From positions 1 to 6,186 of the forward strand of contig JALSNL010000449.1 in assembly GCA_026987055.1 (NCBI GenBank): DNA of 6,186 nucleotides, written 5' to 3'. The notes beneath the pieces are model-generated. The model was given only the letters and a program-made list of their open reading frames with translations, was not told the origin of the DNA and searched no databases. The DNA is from Melioribacteraceae bacterium. Lineage in GTDB: Bacteria > Bacteroidota > Ignavibacteria > Ignavibacteriales > Melioribacteraceae. The position numbers and the translations under genes are program-made. The stretch's first letter is position 1. Every line of letters starts with the position of its first letter. Shown in pieces: positions 1 through 6,186 of the stretch.

Positions 1-257
1 AAACAAATCCCGAAGGTTATAAAAAAGCAAACCTTCTAAATTATGTTAACAACCTAAACGGAAAATTACTTTTGGTTCACGGTACATCGGATTCGACTGT
101 AGTTTGGCAACATACGCTTAAATTCATTAAAAAAGCTACACAATTAAATAAACCATTGGATTATTTTCCTTATGTCGGTCAGCCGCATGGTGTTGGCGGA
201 AAAGATGCTATTCACTTGTATAACAAAATTTCAAATTACTTTTTTGATAATTTATAG
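1..257 (+). CDS. C-terminal end of an S9 family (prolyl oligopeptidase / DPP-IV-like) serine peptidase, 5' partial
   Basis: The reading frame is open from the left edge (first whole codon at position 3) to a TAG at 255-257, giving the last 84 residues of a longer protein. The fragment matches the end of the alpha/beta-hydrolase domain of S9 peptidases. A strand LLLVHG is followed by GTSDSTV, whose Asp (codon 90-92) sits where human DPP-IV has its catalytic Asp in GTADDNV. The motif GQPHGV, with His at 186-188, matches the catalytic His loop (DEDHGI in DPP-IV). The nucleophile Ser and the beta-propeller would lie upstream, outside the window. Family members cleave peptides, often after proline, and are commonly exported or periplasmic, but localisation cannot be seen here. 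The TTG at 72 lies inside the conserved strand and is not a start. A hairpin terminator candidate follows 40 bases after the stop. The family call is firm; the exact subfamily is not. Confidence 0.88.
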   Translation, partial: TNPEGYKKANLLNYVNNLNGKLLLVHGTSDSTVVWQHTLKFIKKATQLNKPLDYFPYVGQPHGVGGKDAIHLYNKISNYFFDNL

Positions 258-297
258 GCTATCCGGAATTTATAAGAATATAGATTGGTATATAGTT

Positions 298-338
298 AAT
301 GGTTAGGCGTTTTCAAAAATAAAACAGTCCTAACCATT
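298..338 (+). terminator. Hairpin terminator candidate after the S9 peptidase gene
   Basis: AATGGTTAGG (298-307) pairs perfectly with CCTAACCATT (329-338). Inside it, GTTTT (309-313) can pair with AAAAC (321-325), leaving a 7-base loop and a short asymmetric bulge. The 3' arm runs into a T-rich stretch (TTTTCTAATTTGTTTT). The position, about 40 bases after the peptidase stop, suits a transcription terminator. The T tract is interrupted, so it may instead be an mRNA 3'-end stabilising hairpin. Confidence 0.6.
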
Positions 339-429
339 TTCTAATTTGTTTTAACATCCTTGATATTTTACTTTTCTTCTTAGCCAAAAAATACCTCGGT
401 ATGTTTTTGATAATTGCAATTTAAAATAG

Positions 430-480
430 AAGTCTCGTTCAATATAACCGCATTAGTAGCAAGTCAATCAAACGAGACTT
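430..480. repeat. 10-bp perfect inverted repeat with 31-base loop
   Basis: AAGTCTCGTT (430-439) is the exact reverse complement of AACGAGACTT (471-480). The arms are richer in GC than the surrounding DNA, which makes chance less likely. Neither side has a strong T tract, so it is a weak terminator candidate at best. It could be a second terminator in either direction, a dispersed palindromic repeat or part of a small structured RNA. Confidence 0.5.
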
Positions 481-679
481 TATCACCCCATCCCTTTTGC
501 GATACCTACTTTCAAAATAATATTACGAATTATATAGCACAATTTATGCCAATTTTAATACTTTTTATTTTAATTAACTTGGTATGAATTATGCATCATT
601 ATAATTAAATAATTAATAAATAAACCAGTTGTATCAAAAGGATTCGTCGTTTTTTGTATTAAATAATCAACTTTTAGTT

Positions 680-707
680 ATATGAGACGTTTAATATGAG
701 ACATTTA
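680..707. repeat. Tandem duplication of a 14-mer upstream of the kinase-like gene
   Basis: ATATGAGACGTTTA (680-693) is followed directly by ATATGAGACATTTA (694-707), identical except for G689 versus A703. The repeat unit is not a simple AT run. It lies about 200 bases upstream of the ATG at 904. Two head-to-tail copies at 14-base spacing could be a binding site for a regulator that binds repeats, or may simply be a replication-slippage duplication. Confidence 0.6.
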
Positions 708-767
708 CAAAAGAGCTTTTGGACTAAATAAAGTAAACTTTACGTGTAGATATTACAAGATTGATAT

Positions 768-785
768 TAAAAAAATGTTTTTTTA
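768..785. promoter_or_regulatory. A7-TG-T7 tract, possible bent-DNA or UP-type element
   Basis: Seven A (769-775), TG, then seven T (778-784) form a near-palindromic tract flanked by T768 and A785. Such tracts are known to bend DNA and can stimulate promoters when placed just upstream. It lies about 120 bases before the kinase-like gene. Regulatory function is inference. The region is AT-rich enough that a tract of this kind is only mildly surprising. Confidence 0.2.
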
Positions 786-903
786 GGAACTAAACAATTA
801 AATTAAATTTGCGAATATTATAGGCTGGGGAAATTTATTTATTGATTTCTAAAAATAACACCATTAAATTAGAACTTATTATTCAAGTACAGAAAGAAAC
901 TAT

Positions 904-3264
904 ATGCGACATAATTTTAAATTGGAATTATTTGATAAACTTAACTTCTTAAAGGAAGTTGCTGAAAAAGGATTGAACTCTTTACCGGACGAACTATCTT
1001 TATTTCTTATAAATGAATTGGAAATAAAGGGTGCAGTTCTTTTAACGGAAAACGGAGAAAATAGGTTTAAAGTAATTGGCAAACATGGCTTAATTGATAA
1101 TATTTTTACTAAGGGAACTTATTTTTCCATATCAAATTATAGAGAAATAATAAATGATAAAATATTCAACAATGGGTTTACATCAAATTGCTTGTTAGAT
1201 ACGCCGACAATATCCGAGAATTTACAAAGCTTGGCTTTCGGTTACGCTAACAATTCAATAGGATTATTAATATTAAACCATAAAATTCGTCCTTCAAATG
1301 ATGTTCTGGAAAAGTTTTATTCAGCCGCAAAACTTATTGGTTATTTCCTTGGTATTTGGAAAAATTATGGCGGTGAAAAAAACAATTCCACTTCAATTAA
1401 TTTTGCCGAATTGGTAGAAAACAGTTCACAAAGTTTTAGAAAAATCATTAATACAATAAACGGACTAACTTCTTTAATTAGTGAAGAACAACTTAGTGAT
1501 ACAACTTCCAAATATATCAATAGCATAAAAGATAATAGCCAGCTATTATTAAACAGTATAAATGATTTAATAGATATTTCACAAATTGAACAGAACAAAT
1601 TAAAAGTTTTGAACGAGGAAATCTCTCTCAACAGGTTTTTGGCCAATTCTATTGCAAAATACAATAAAAACATAGATGATAAAATCAAATTTATAGCTGA
1701 AAATGACTCTAACTTAAATATTAAATTCGATAAAACAATTCTTGAGCAAATAATTACAATTTTACTTTCTATTAGTAGTTCCATATCTACAAATAAAAAT
1801 GTTCTTATAAAAACTCAAAAACTATCTTCCGATAAAATTGGTTTGTCTTTCACTACCGAAGTAAAAAATATTGATAAAGAAAATATTAATGAACTGGAGA
1901 AACCTTTTATCTTAAATAAATTTGTAAAAGATTCAATCGATACCGTAAGCGGGTTATCAATTCCTTTATTAAATAAGCTGGATACTATTACAAATATTAA
2001 ATTAAATATTTCTTTACTTAACAAGAATGAAATTATTTTAGCCTTAACCATTCCAACAGGAGTATCTGAAAAGCCAAAAGAAAAAATTGTTACTTTACCT
2101 TCTTCCAATAAGGAGGACAATAAAATTTTAGTAATCGAAAGTGACAAAGCATCTTCTGCATTGCTTAATAATTACTTAGCTAAATGGGATTATAAAACAG
2201 AATTTGTAAATAATGGTGATATAGCTTTAAGACTGTTAAAAACAAATAAATATGTAGCTGTAATACTTAATATAGACCAGCAAAATGATAACAGTTTAGA
2301 GCTATTACAAAAAATCAAAAATAATAAAGCAACACAAAATACACCCGTAATAGTTTTTTCCATAGAACCTGAAAAAGAAAAAGTATTTCTAATGGGAGCA
2401 GTTGAATATTTGGTTAAACCAATTAATTATAACAATCTTGTAGAAATTTTAACTAGTTATAAATTAAGAAGGAACTCTAATGTACTGTGTGTTGATGATG
2501 ATAAACCTACATTAAAATTAGTTGAACAAGCAATACGAACGGCGGGCTTTAATGTAACAAGCGAATACCGGTCTGAACTTGTGATGGATTTGATTTCCGA
2601 TAAAGATATAGATTTGGCAATAATAGATTTGGATATGCCTAAACTAAACGGTTTTGAACTGATTAAACAAATCAAATCCGTTGAACGTTTTTCAAAACTA
2701 CCGATAATTATTTACACCGGCAAAGAAGATTATCAAGAAGACCTTGAAAAAATTGACGGAATGTTTGTGGAATTACTTGACAAAAAAAGTACAAGTTTTA
2801 ACGAATTGGAAAAAGCAATTTCCGATATGATAAAATCTTATGAAGAACCGAAACCCGTTGCAGAACAAGAAGTAAATACAACCGGTCCTAAAATTTTGAT
2901 GGCGGAAGATTACAAGCATTCTCAAATTATTGTAACCCGTTTATTGAAGAAAAACGGTTTTGAAAATATAACGGTTGTTGAAAACGGTGCCGAAGCACTG
3001 CGAATTTGTGAAAATGAAAAAATAGATTTAATATTGATGGATATGCAAATGCCAGTCATGAACGGATTTGAAGCTACCGGAGAAATACGTGAACTGGAAG
3101 GTTACGAAGATACACCTATAATTGCATTAACTGCGTTTGCAATGAAAGGTGATAGAGAAAAATGCCTTGAAGCCGGTGCAACGGATTACATAGCAAAACC
3201 AATTGACAGTAAAGAGTTTATTGAAAAAGTAAAGTACTATTCACAAACAAAAGTAAATAGCTAA
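904..3264 (+). CDS. Degenerate hybrid histidine kinase (pseudokinase) with three receiver domains
   Basis: This is a 786-residue soluble protein without a signal peptide or obvious membrane segment. Residues about 10-155 look like a divergent GAF-type sensor domain (tentative). Residues 165-236 form a HisKA-like dimerisation helix pair. Its H-box aligns without gaps to the hybrid-kinase consensus, but the phospho-accepting His is Gln176. Residues 258-385 resemble HATPase_c, but the N-box Asn is Ile290, the G1 DxGxG motif is absent near 318-322, and only Gly350 and Leu351 recall G2 (GxGLGL). Receiver 1 (406-520) has E412-S413 for the acidic pair and Asn456 for the phospho-Asp, but keeps Ser486 and Lys505. 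Receiver 2 (525-642) has D531-D532, Asp575, Thr605 and Lys627. Receiver 3 (662-780) has E668-D669, Asp713, Thr743 and Lys765, and is canonical. No DNA-binding or enzymatic output domain is present. It probably acts as a phospho-acceptor scaffold served by another kinase. The start is the first ATG after an in-frame stop at 865-867, preceded by a weak AGAAAG. Confidence 0.88.
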   Translation: MRHNFKLELFDKLNFLKEVAEKGLNSLPDELSLFLINELEIKGAVLLTENGENRFKVIGKHGLIDNIFTKGTYFSISNYREIINDKIFNNGFTSNCLLDTPTISENLQSLAFGYANNSIGLLILNHKIRPSNDVLEKFYSAAKLIGYFLGIWKNYGGEKNNSTSINFAELVENSSQSFRKIINTINGLTSLISEEQLSDTTSKYINSIKDNSQLLLNSINDLIDISQIEQNKLKVLNEEISLNRFLANSIAKYNKNIDDKIKFIAENDSNLNIKFDKTILEQIITILLSISSSISTNKNVLIKTQKLSSDKIGLSFTTEVKNIDKENINELEKPFILNKFVKDSIDTVSGLSIPLLNKLDTITNIKLNISLLNKNEIILALTIPTGVSEKPKEKIVTLPSSNKEDNKILVIESDKASSALLNNYLAKWDYKTEFVNNGDIALRLLKTNKYVAVILNIDQQNDNSLELLQKIKNNKATQNTPVIVFSIEPEKEKVFLMGAVEYLVKPINYNNLVEILTSYKLRRNSNVLCVDDDKPTLKLVEQAIRTAGFNVTSEYRSELVMDLISDKDIDLAIIDLDMPKLNGFELIKQIKSVERFSKLPIIIYTGKEDYQEDLEKIDGMFVELLDKKSTSFNELEKAISDMIKSYEEPKPVAEQEVNTTGPKILMAEDYKHSQIIVTRLLKKNGFENITVVENGAEALRICENEKIDLILMDMQMPVMNGFEATGEIRELEGYEDTPIIALTAFAMKGDREKCLEAGATDYIAKPIDSKEFIEKVKYYSQTKVNS

Positions 3265-3289
3265 AAATAAATAACAATTATAAATTGTA

Positions 3290-3313
3290 GTGTCGAATCT
3301 CCCGATTCGACAC
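3290..3313. terminator. Perfect 10-bp hairpin, terminator or dispersed REP-like palindrome
   Basis: GTGTCGAATC (3290-3299) and GATTCGACAC (3304-3313) are perfect reverse complements around the 4-base loop TCCC. The hairpin starts 26 bases after the stop of the kinase-like gene and is followed by CTTAAAAACAAAC, which has no T tract. On the + strand it is therefore not a classical rho-independent terminator. On the - strand the preceding A-rich stretch gives a short T-rich tail only on the far side. The hairpin is far more GC-rich than its surroundings and the TTGTAG lead-in resembles the layout of dispersed REP-type palindromes. Its role as a 3'-end hairpin for the upstream gene is likely; membership of a repeat family is unproven. 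Confidence 0.6.
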
Positions 3314-3438
3314 CTTAAAAACAAACCTACAAATAATTTCATCACAAAATTACATACATTAGAGTATGAATAATTTAAATAGCATCACTCAATAAAAATA
3401 TTTATATATTTCAATTTCAAATTTTACTATTTATTCTC

Positions 3439-3443
3439 GGAGA
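3439..3443 (+). promoter_or_regulatory. Shine-Dalgarno site of gltX
   Basis: GGAGA lies 3 bases before the ATG at 3447 (4 bases if GGAG is taken as the core). It is the clearest ribosome binding site in the window and supports the chosen gltX start. The other two starts visible here have only weak A-rich leaders. Confidence 0.6.
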
Positions 3444-3446
3444 AAT

Positions 3447-4919
3447 ATGAACAACGAAGTACGAGTACGTTTTGCTCCAAGTCCTACCGGTTACCTGCAC
3501 GTTGGCGGATTACGAACGGCATTGTATAATTTTCTTTTTGCCAAAAGAAACAACGGTAAATTTATATTGCGCATAGAAGATACCGATAGGAACCGTTACG
3601 TAGAAGGTGCTGTAGAAAAACTTATAGACTCGTTAAAATGGGTTGACTTGGAATATGACGAAGGACCAAATAAAGACGGCGGCTTCGGACCTTATTTTCA
3701 ATCGGAACGTTTGGATATTTACCAAAAACATATTGATAAACTTATTGAAGAAAAAAAAGCATACTATTGCTTTTGTACACCGGAAAGACTTAAAAATTTA
3801 AGAGAAGAACAACAACGCCAAAAACTTCCGCAAGCTAAATATGATAAAAAATGCTTTCACCTTTCGGAAGAAGAAATAAAACAAAAATTAGATAGCGGAC
3901 TTCCTAAAGTTGTTCGGTTAAATGTTCAACCTAATCAAACTGTAGCATTTGATGACATTGTACGCGGTCATGTGGAATTCAACACCGATAATATTGACGA
4001 TCAAATTTTAATTAAGAGCGACGGTTTTCCTACTTACCATTGGGCAAATGTTGTTGATGACCATCTTATGAAAATATCTCATGTAATTCGCGGAGAAGAA
4101 TGGCTTTCGTCAACACCAAAACATGTTATACTTTACAACTATCTCGGCTGGGAACTTCCCAAATTTGCTCACCTTCCTCTTCTGCTTAATCCCGATAAAA
4201 GTAAACTAAGCAAACGCCAAGGTGATGTTGCCGTAGAAGACTATAAAGATAAAGGCTACCTAAAAGAAGCTTTGGTTAATTTTGTTGCTTTACTTGGCTG
4301 GAATTATGGTGATGATAAAGAATTTTATTTGCTTGATGAAATGATAGAAAAGTTTTCACTTGAACGCGTGAACAAAGCAGGAGCGGTTTTTAATGTAGAA
4401 AAATTAAATTGGTTAAACGGTTTACATATAAGAGAAAAATCCGATGAAGAACTTTTGCCGCTTTTCAAAGAGGAATTGGCAAAATCCGAATATGCAACAA
4501 ACAATTACGATGATGATTTTCTGCTTTCCATAATTTCCGCTATGAAAGAACGTGTTACATTTGTAAAAGATTTTATTTACAATTGTAAATATTTTTACGA
4601 AGCACCAACAACTTACGATGAAAAAATAGTAAAGAAACGTTGGAAAGATGATTCGGCAGATTTACTGAAACAATTTCTGGAAGCGGTAAAACAAATGAAA
4701 ACAAATGATAAAGAAGAATGGGAAAAAATTCTTCATGAAATTGTTGAGAAAAATGAAATAGGTTTCGGCAGATTGATACATCCCGTTCGTCTTGCTGTTA
4801 GCGGTGTAGGCGTTGGACCCGGAGCTTATGAACTTTTACAAATTATAGGCAAAGAAGAAGTTATAAAACGAATAGAGAAAGCTTTAGCGGAAATACCTAA
4901 ATTAAAAGAGCAACTTTAA
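3447..4919 (+). CDS. gltX: Glutamyl-tRNA synthetase (class Ib), complete
   Basis: The 490-residue cytosolic enzyme attaches glutamate to tRNA-Glu using ATP; the length is normal for bacterial GluRS. The ATP-binding signature is PSPTGYLHVGG (residues 11-21), where HVGG is the family's usual form of HIGH. RIEDTD follows at 42-47, and KLSKR (253-257) is the KMSKS loop. A likely zinc site is complete: C108-x-C110 and C136-x-H138 match the Cys-x-Cys and Cys-x-His ligands known in E. coli GluRS. NWLNGLHIR (321-329) and HPVRLAVSG (445-453) mark the helical anticodon-binding part. The start is supported by a good Shine-Dalgarno site and by the usual short N-terminus before the catalytic motif. Only 30 bases without a hairpin separate its TAA from glnS, so the two are probably co-transcribed. 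Because a true glnS is present, this enzyme is expected to discriminate against tRNA-Gln, but that is inferred from context only. Confidence 0.97.
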   Translation: MNNEVRVRFAPSPTGYLHVGGLRTALYNFLFAKRNNGKFILRIEDTDRNRYVEGAVEKLIDSLKWVDLEYDEGPNKDGGFGPYFQSERLDIYQKHIDKLIEEKKAYYCFCTPERLKNLREEQQRQKLPQAKYDKKCFHLSEEEIKQKLDSGLPKVVRLNVQPNQTVAFDDIVRGHVEFNTDNIDDQILIKSDGFPTYHWANVVDDHLMKISHVIRGEEWLSSTPKHVILYNYLGWELPKFAHLPLLLNPDKSKLSKRQGDVAVEDYKDKGYLKEALVNFVALLGWNYGDDKEFYLLDEMIEKFSLERVNKAGAVFNVEKLNWLNGLHIREKSDEELLPLFKEELAKSEYATNNYDDDFLLSIISAMKERVTFVKDFIYNCKYFYEAPTTYDEKIVKKRWKDDSADLLKQFLEAVKQMKTNDKEEWEKILHEIVEKNEIGFGRLIHPVRLAVSGVGVGPGAYELLQIIGKEEVIKRIEKALAEIPKLKEQL

Positions 4920-4949
4920 ATTGTTTTTTATCAATAAGTGTAAAGTAAT

Positions 4950-6186
4950 ATGGAAACAAACGAAAAAAAATCACGTAATTTTATAGAAGAAATAATTGAC
5001 GAACATAACCGTACAAACAGATTCAACAAAAAAGTACATACACGTTTCCCGCCGGAACCTAACGGATATTTGCATATTGGACATGCACAATCGATTTGTA
5101 TAAACTTCGGTATCGCAAAAGAATACGGAGGGAAAACCAATCTCCGTTTTGATGATACAAATCCGACTAAAGAAGAAGTTGAATATGTTGAATCGATAAA
5201 AAAAGATGTTCGTTGGCTTGGTTTCCAATGGGAAGGTGATGTTCATTATGCTTCCGATTATTTTGATACTCTTTACGATTATGCGGTTCAACTTATAAAA
5301 AAAGAATTGGCTTATGTAGATTCTTCTTCTTACGAAGTAATAAAAGAAGAACGCGGAACCCCGACGGAACCGGGAAAAGAAAGTAAATACAGAAATAGAA
5401 GCGTAGAGGAAAATCTGGATTTATTCGAAAGAATGAAAAACGGAGAATTTAAAGACGGGGAACATGTTTTAAGAGCAAAGATTGATATGAGTTCGCCGAA
5501 TATGAATTTACGCGACCCGATTATGTACAGAATACGCCACGAACATCATCACAGAACCGGAAATAAATGGTGCATCTATCCAATGTATGATTGGGCGCAT
5601 GGTCAATCCGATTCTATTGAAGGAATCACACATTCAATTTGTACTTTGGAATTTGAGAATCATCGTCCTTTATACGATTGGTTTATTGAACAACTCGGAA
5701 TTCATCATCCGCAACAAATAGAATTTGCTCGCTTAAACCTTACTTACACAATAATGAGTAAACGTAAACTTCTGCGCTTAGTGGAAGAAGGCTATGTTAA
5801 CGGTTGGGACGATCCGAGGATGCCAACAATTTCCGGTTTACGGAGACGCGGGTACACACCGGCATCGATACGTAACTTTGCCGATAAGGTTGGCGTAGCA
5901 AAAAGAGACGGTATAAACGATGTTGCACTTTTAGAATATAGCATTCGCGACGATTTGAATAAATCCGCCGAAAGAAGAATGGCTGTTTTGAATCCGTTAA
6001 AAGTTATAATTACAAATTATCCCGAAAATAAAACCGAAGATTTACCTGCGGTAAATAATCCGAACGATGAAACTCAAGGGAAAAGAATGGTGCCTTTTTC
6101 CAAAGAAATTTACGTGGAGCAACATGATTTTCAAGAAGTTCCGCATAGAAGATTTTACAGGCTAACGGTTGGACAAGAAGTAAGAT
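4950..6186 (+). CDS. glnS: Glutaminyl-tRNA synthetase (class Ib), 3' partial
   Basis: The frame is open from the ATG at 4950 to the right edge, giving 412 residues of a protein that is usually about 550 long, so most of the anticodon-binding beta-barrels are missing. [12 protein letters not shown] (34-45) holds a perfect HIGH motif, and the PPEPNG lead distinguishes GlnRS from GluRS. RFDDTNP (66-72), [10 protein letters not shown] (208-217, the amino-acid pocket region) and IMSKRK (268-273, the KMSKS loop) follow in order. From about 340 the sequence enters the first anticodon-binding barrel. The enzyme charges tRNA-Gln directly with glutamine in the cytosol. An in-frame TAA at 4941-4943 makes 4950 the earliest possible ATG. 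The spacer has no strong Shine-Dalgarno site (AAAG only), which fits translation following gltX in one mRNA. No frameshift or internal stop was seen in the visible part. Confidence 0.96.
   Translation, partial: METNEKKSRNFIEEIIDEHNRTNRFNKKVHTRFPPEPNGYLHIGHAQSICINFGIAKEYGGKTNLRFDDTNPTKEEVEYVESIKKDVRWLGFQWEGDVHYASDYFDTLYDYAVQLIKKELAYVDSSSYEVIKEERGTPTEPGKESKYRNRSVEENLDLFERMKNGEFKDGEHVLRAKIDMSSPNMNLRDPIMYRIRHEHHHRTGNKWCIYPMYDWAHGQSDSIEGITHSICTLEFENHRPLYDWFIEQLGIHHPQQIEFARLNLTYTIMSKRKLLRLVEEGYVNGWDDPRMPTISGLRRRGYTPASIRNFADKVGVAKRDGINDVALLEYSIRDDLNKSAERRMAVLNPLKVIITNYPENKTEDLPAVNNPNDETQGKRMVPFSKEIYVEQHDFQEVPHRRFYRLTVGQEVR

Larger units (their letters stand above)
258..903. other. Gene-free AT-rich intergenic region
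   Basis: About 646 bases lie between the peptidase stop and the start of the kinase-like gene, with no convincing coding frame on either strand. The left third contains two inverted repeats (298-338 and 430-480). The right part contains a tandem 14-mer (680-707) and an A-tract/T-tract (768-785), and should hold the promoter of the downstream gene. No clear match to sigma-70 hexamers or to the Bacteroidota TTTG/TAnnTTTG promoter pattern was found. A lone TTTG at 808-811 has no good partner 19 bases downstream. No tRNA, riboswitch or IS end was recognised. The length and structure leave room for a small RNA or regulatory sites, but nothing in the sequence proves one. Confidence 0.7.

Noticed and set aside
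641..656. GATTCGTCG followed by a T run, terminator-like
   Set aside because: No stable stem can be formed before the T run, and it is not placed after any gene.
733..743. GTAAACTTTAC, an 11-base odd palindrome
   Set aside because: It is too short and too AT-rich to stand out from chance in this region.
1365..2675. Long open frames on the - strand within the kinase-like gene (for example 1365-1784 and 1815-2147)
   Set aside because: They are hydrophobic, compositionally odd shadows of a well-supported + strand gene, with no recognisable domain.
3405..3412. TATATTTC, 7 of 8 matches to the Bacteroidota -7 element TAnnTTTG, about 35 bases before gltX
   Set aside because: There is no TTTG about 19 bases upstream, and near matches are expected often in such AT-rich DNA.
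3498..3509. HVGG in GltX instead of HIGH
   Set aside because: This is the normal variation of the signature in bacterial GluRS and not a defect.
4920..4949. TTGTTTTTTA after the gltX stop as a possible terminator
   Set aside because: No hairpin precedes the T run, and glnS begins at once downstream.
4931..5291. Open frames on the - strand at the gltX/glnS junction and over the start of glnS
   Set aside because: They overlap the conserved GlnRS catalytic motifs on the + strand and have no recognisable features.

Overview
This is an AT-rich window with four coding regions, all on the + strand: the 3' end of an S9 (prolyl oligopeptidase/DPP-IV type) peptidase, a complete 786-codon histidine-kinase-like protein with three receiver domains, a complete glutamyl-tRNA synthetase (gltX), and the first 412 codons of a glutaminyl-tRNA synthetase (glnS) that runs off the right edge. 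The low GC content, the protein style and the weak Shine-Dalgarno signals except at gltX suggest a bacterium of the Bacteroidota/Ignavibacteria/Chlorobiota type. This assignment is an inference from general resemblance and no marker here settles it.

Layout. Positions 1-257 end the peptidase and carry its catalytic Asp and His. Positions 258-903 form a gene-free, very AT-rich gap of about 650 bases. It holds a terminator-like hairpin just after the peptidase (298-338), a second 10-bp inverted repeat (430-480), a tandem 14-mer (680-707) and an A7/T7 tract (768-785). Positions 904-3264 encode the signalling protein. Positions 3265-3446 are intergenic and contain a perfect 10-bp hairpin with a 4-base loop (3290-3313). 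Positions 3447-4919 are gltX, and glnS starts 30 bases later at 4950, so the two synthetases probably form one transcription unit.

The most interesting object is the signalling protein. It keeps the fold signature of a hybrid histidine kinase, but the phospho-accepting His of the HisKA H-box aligns with Gln176. The N, G1 and G2 nucleotide-binding boxes are largely lost. The first receiver domain has Asn456 in place of the phospho-accepting Asp and has lost one Asp of its acidic pocket. Receiver 2 and especially receiver 3 keep all key residues. This looks like a pseudo-histidine-kinase scaffold carrying one dead and two apparently live receivers, so it would have to be phosphorylated by a partner kinase. 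The decayed part is also visibly more AT-rich than the receiver-3 end.

The remaining genes are housekeeping. GltX and GlnS charge tRNA-Glu and tRNA-Gln directly, so this organism need not make Gln-tRNA-Gln by transamidation. No mobile elements, CRISPR arrays or RNA genes were recognised.
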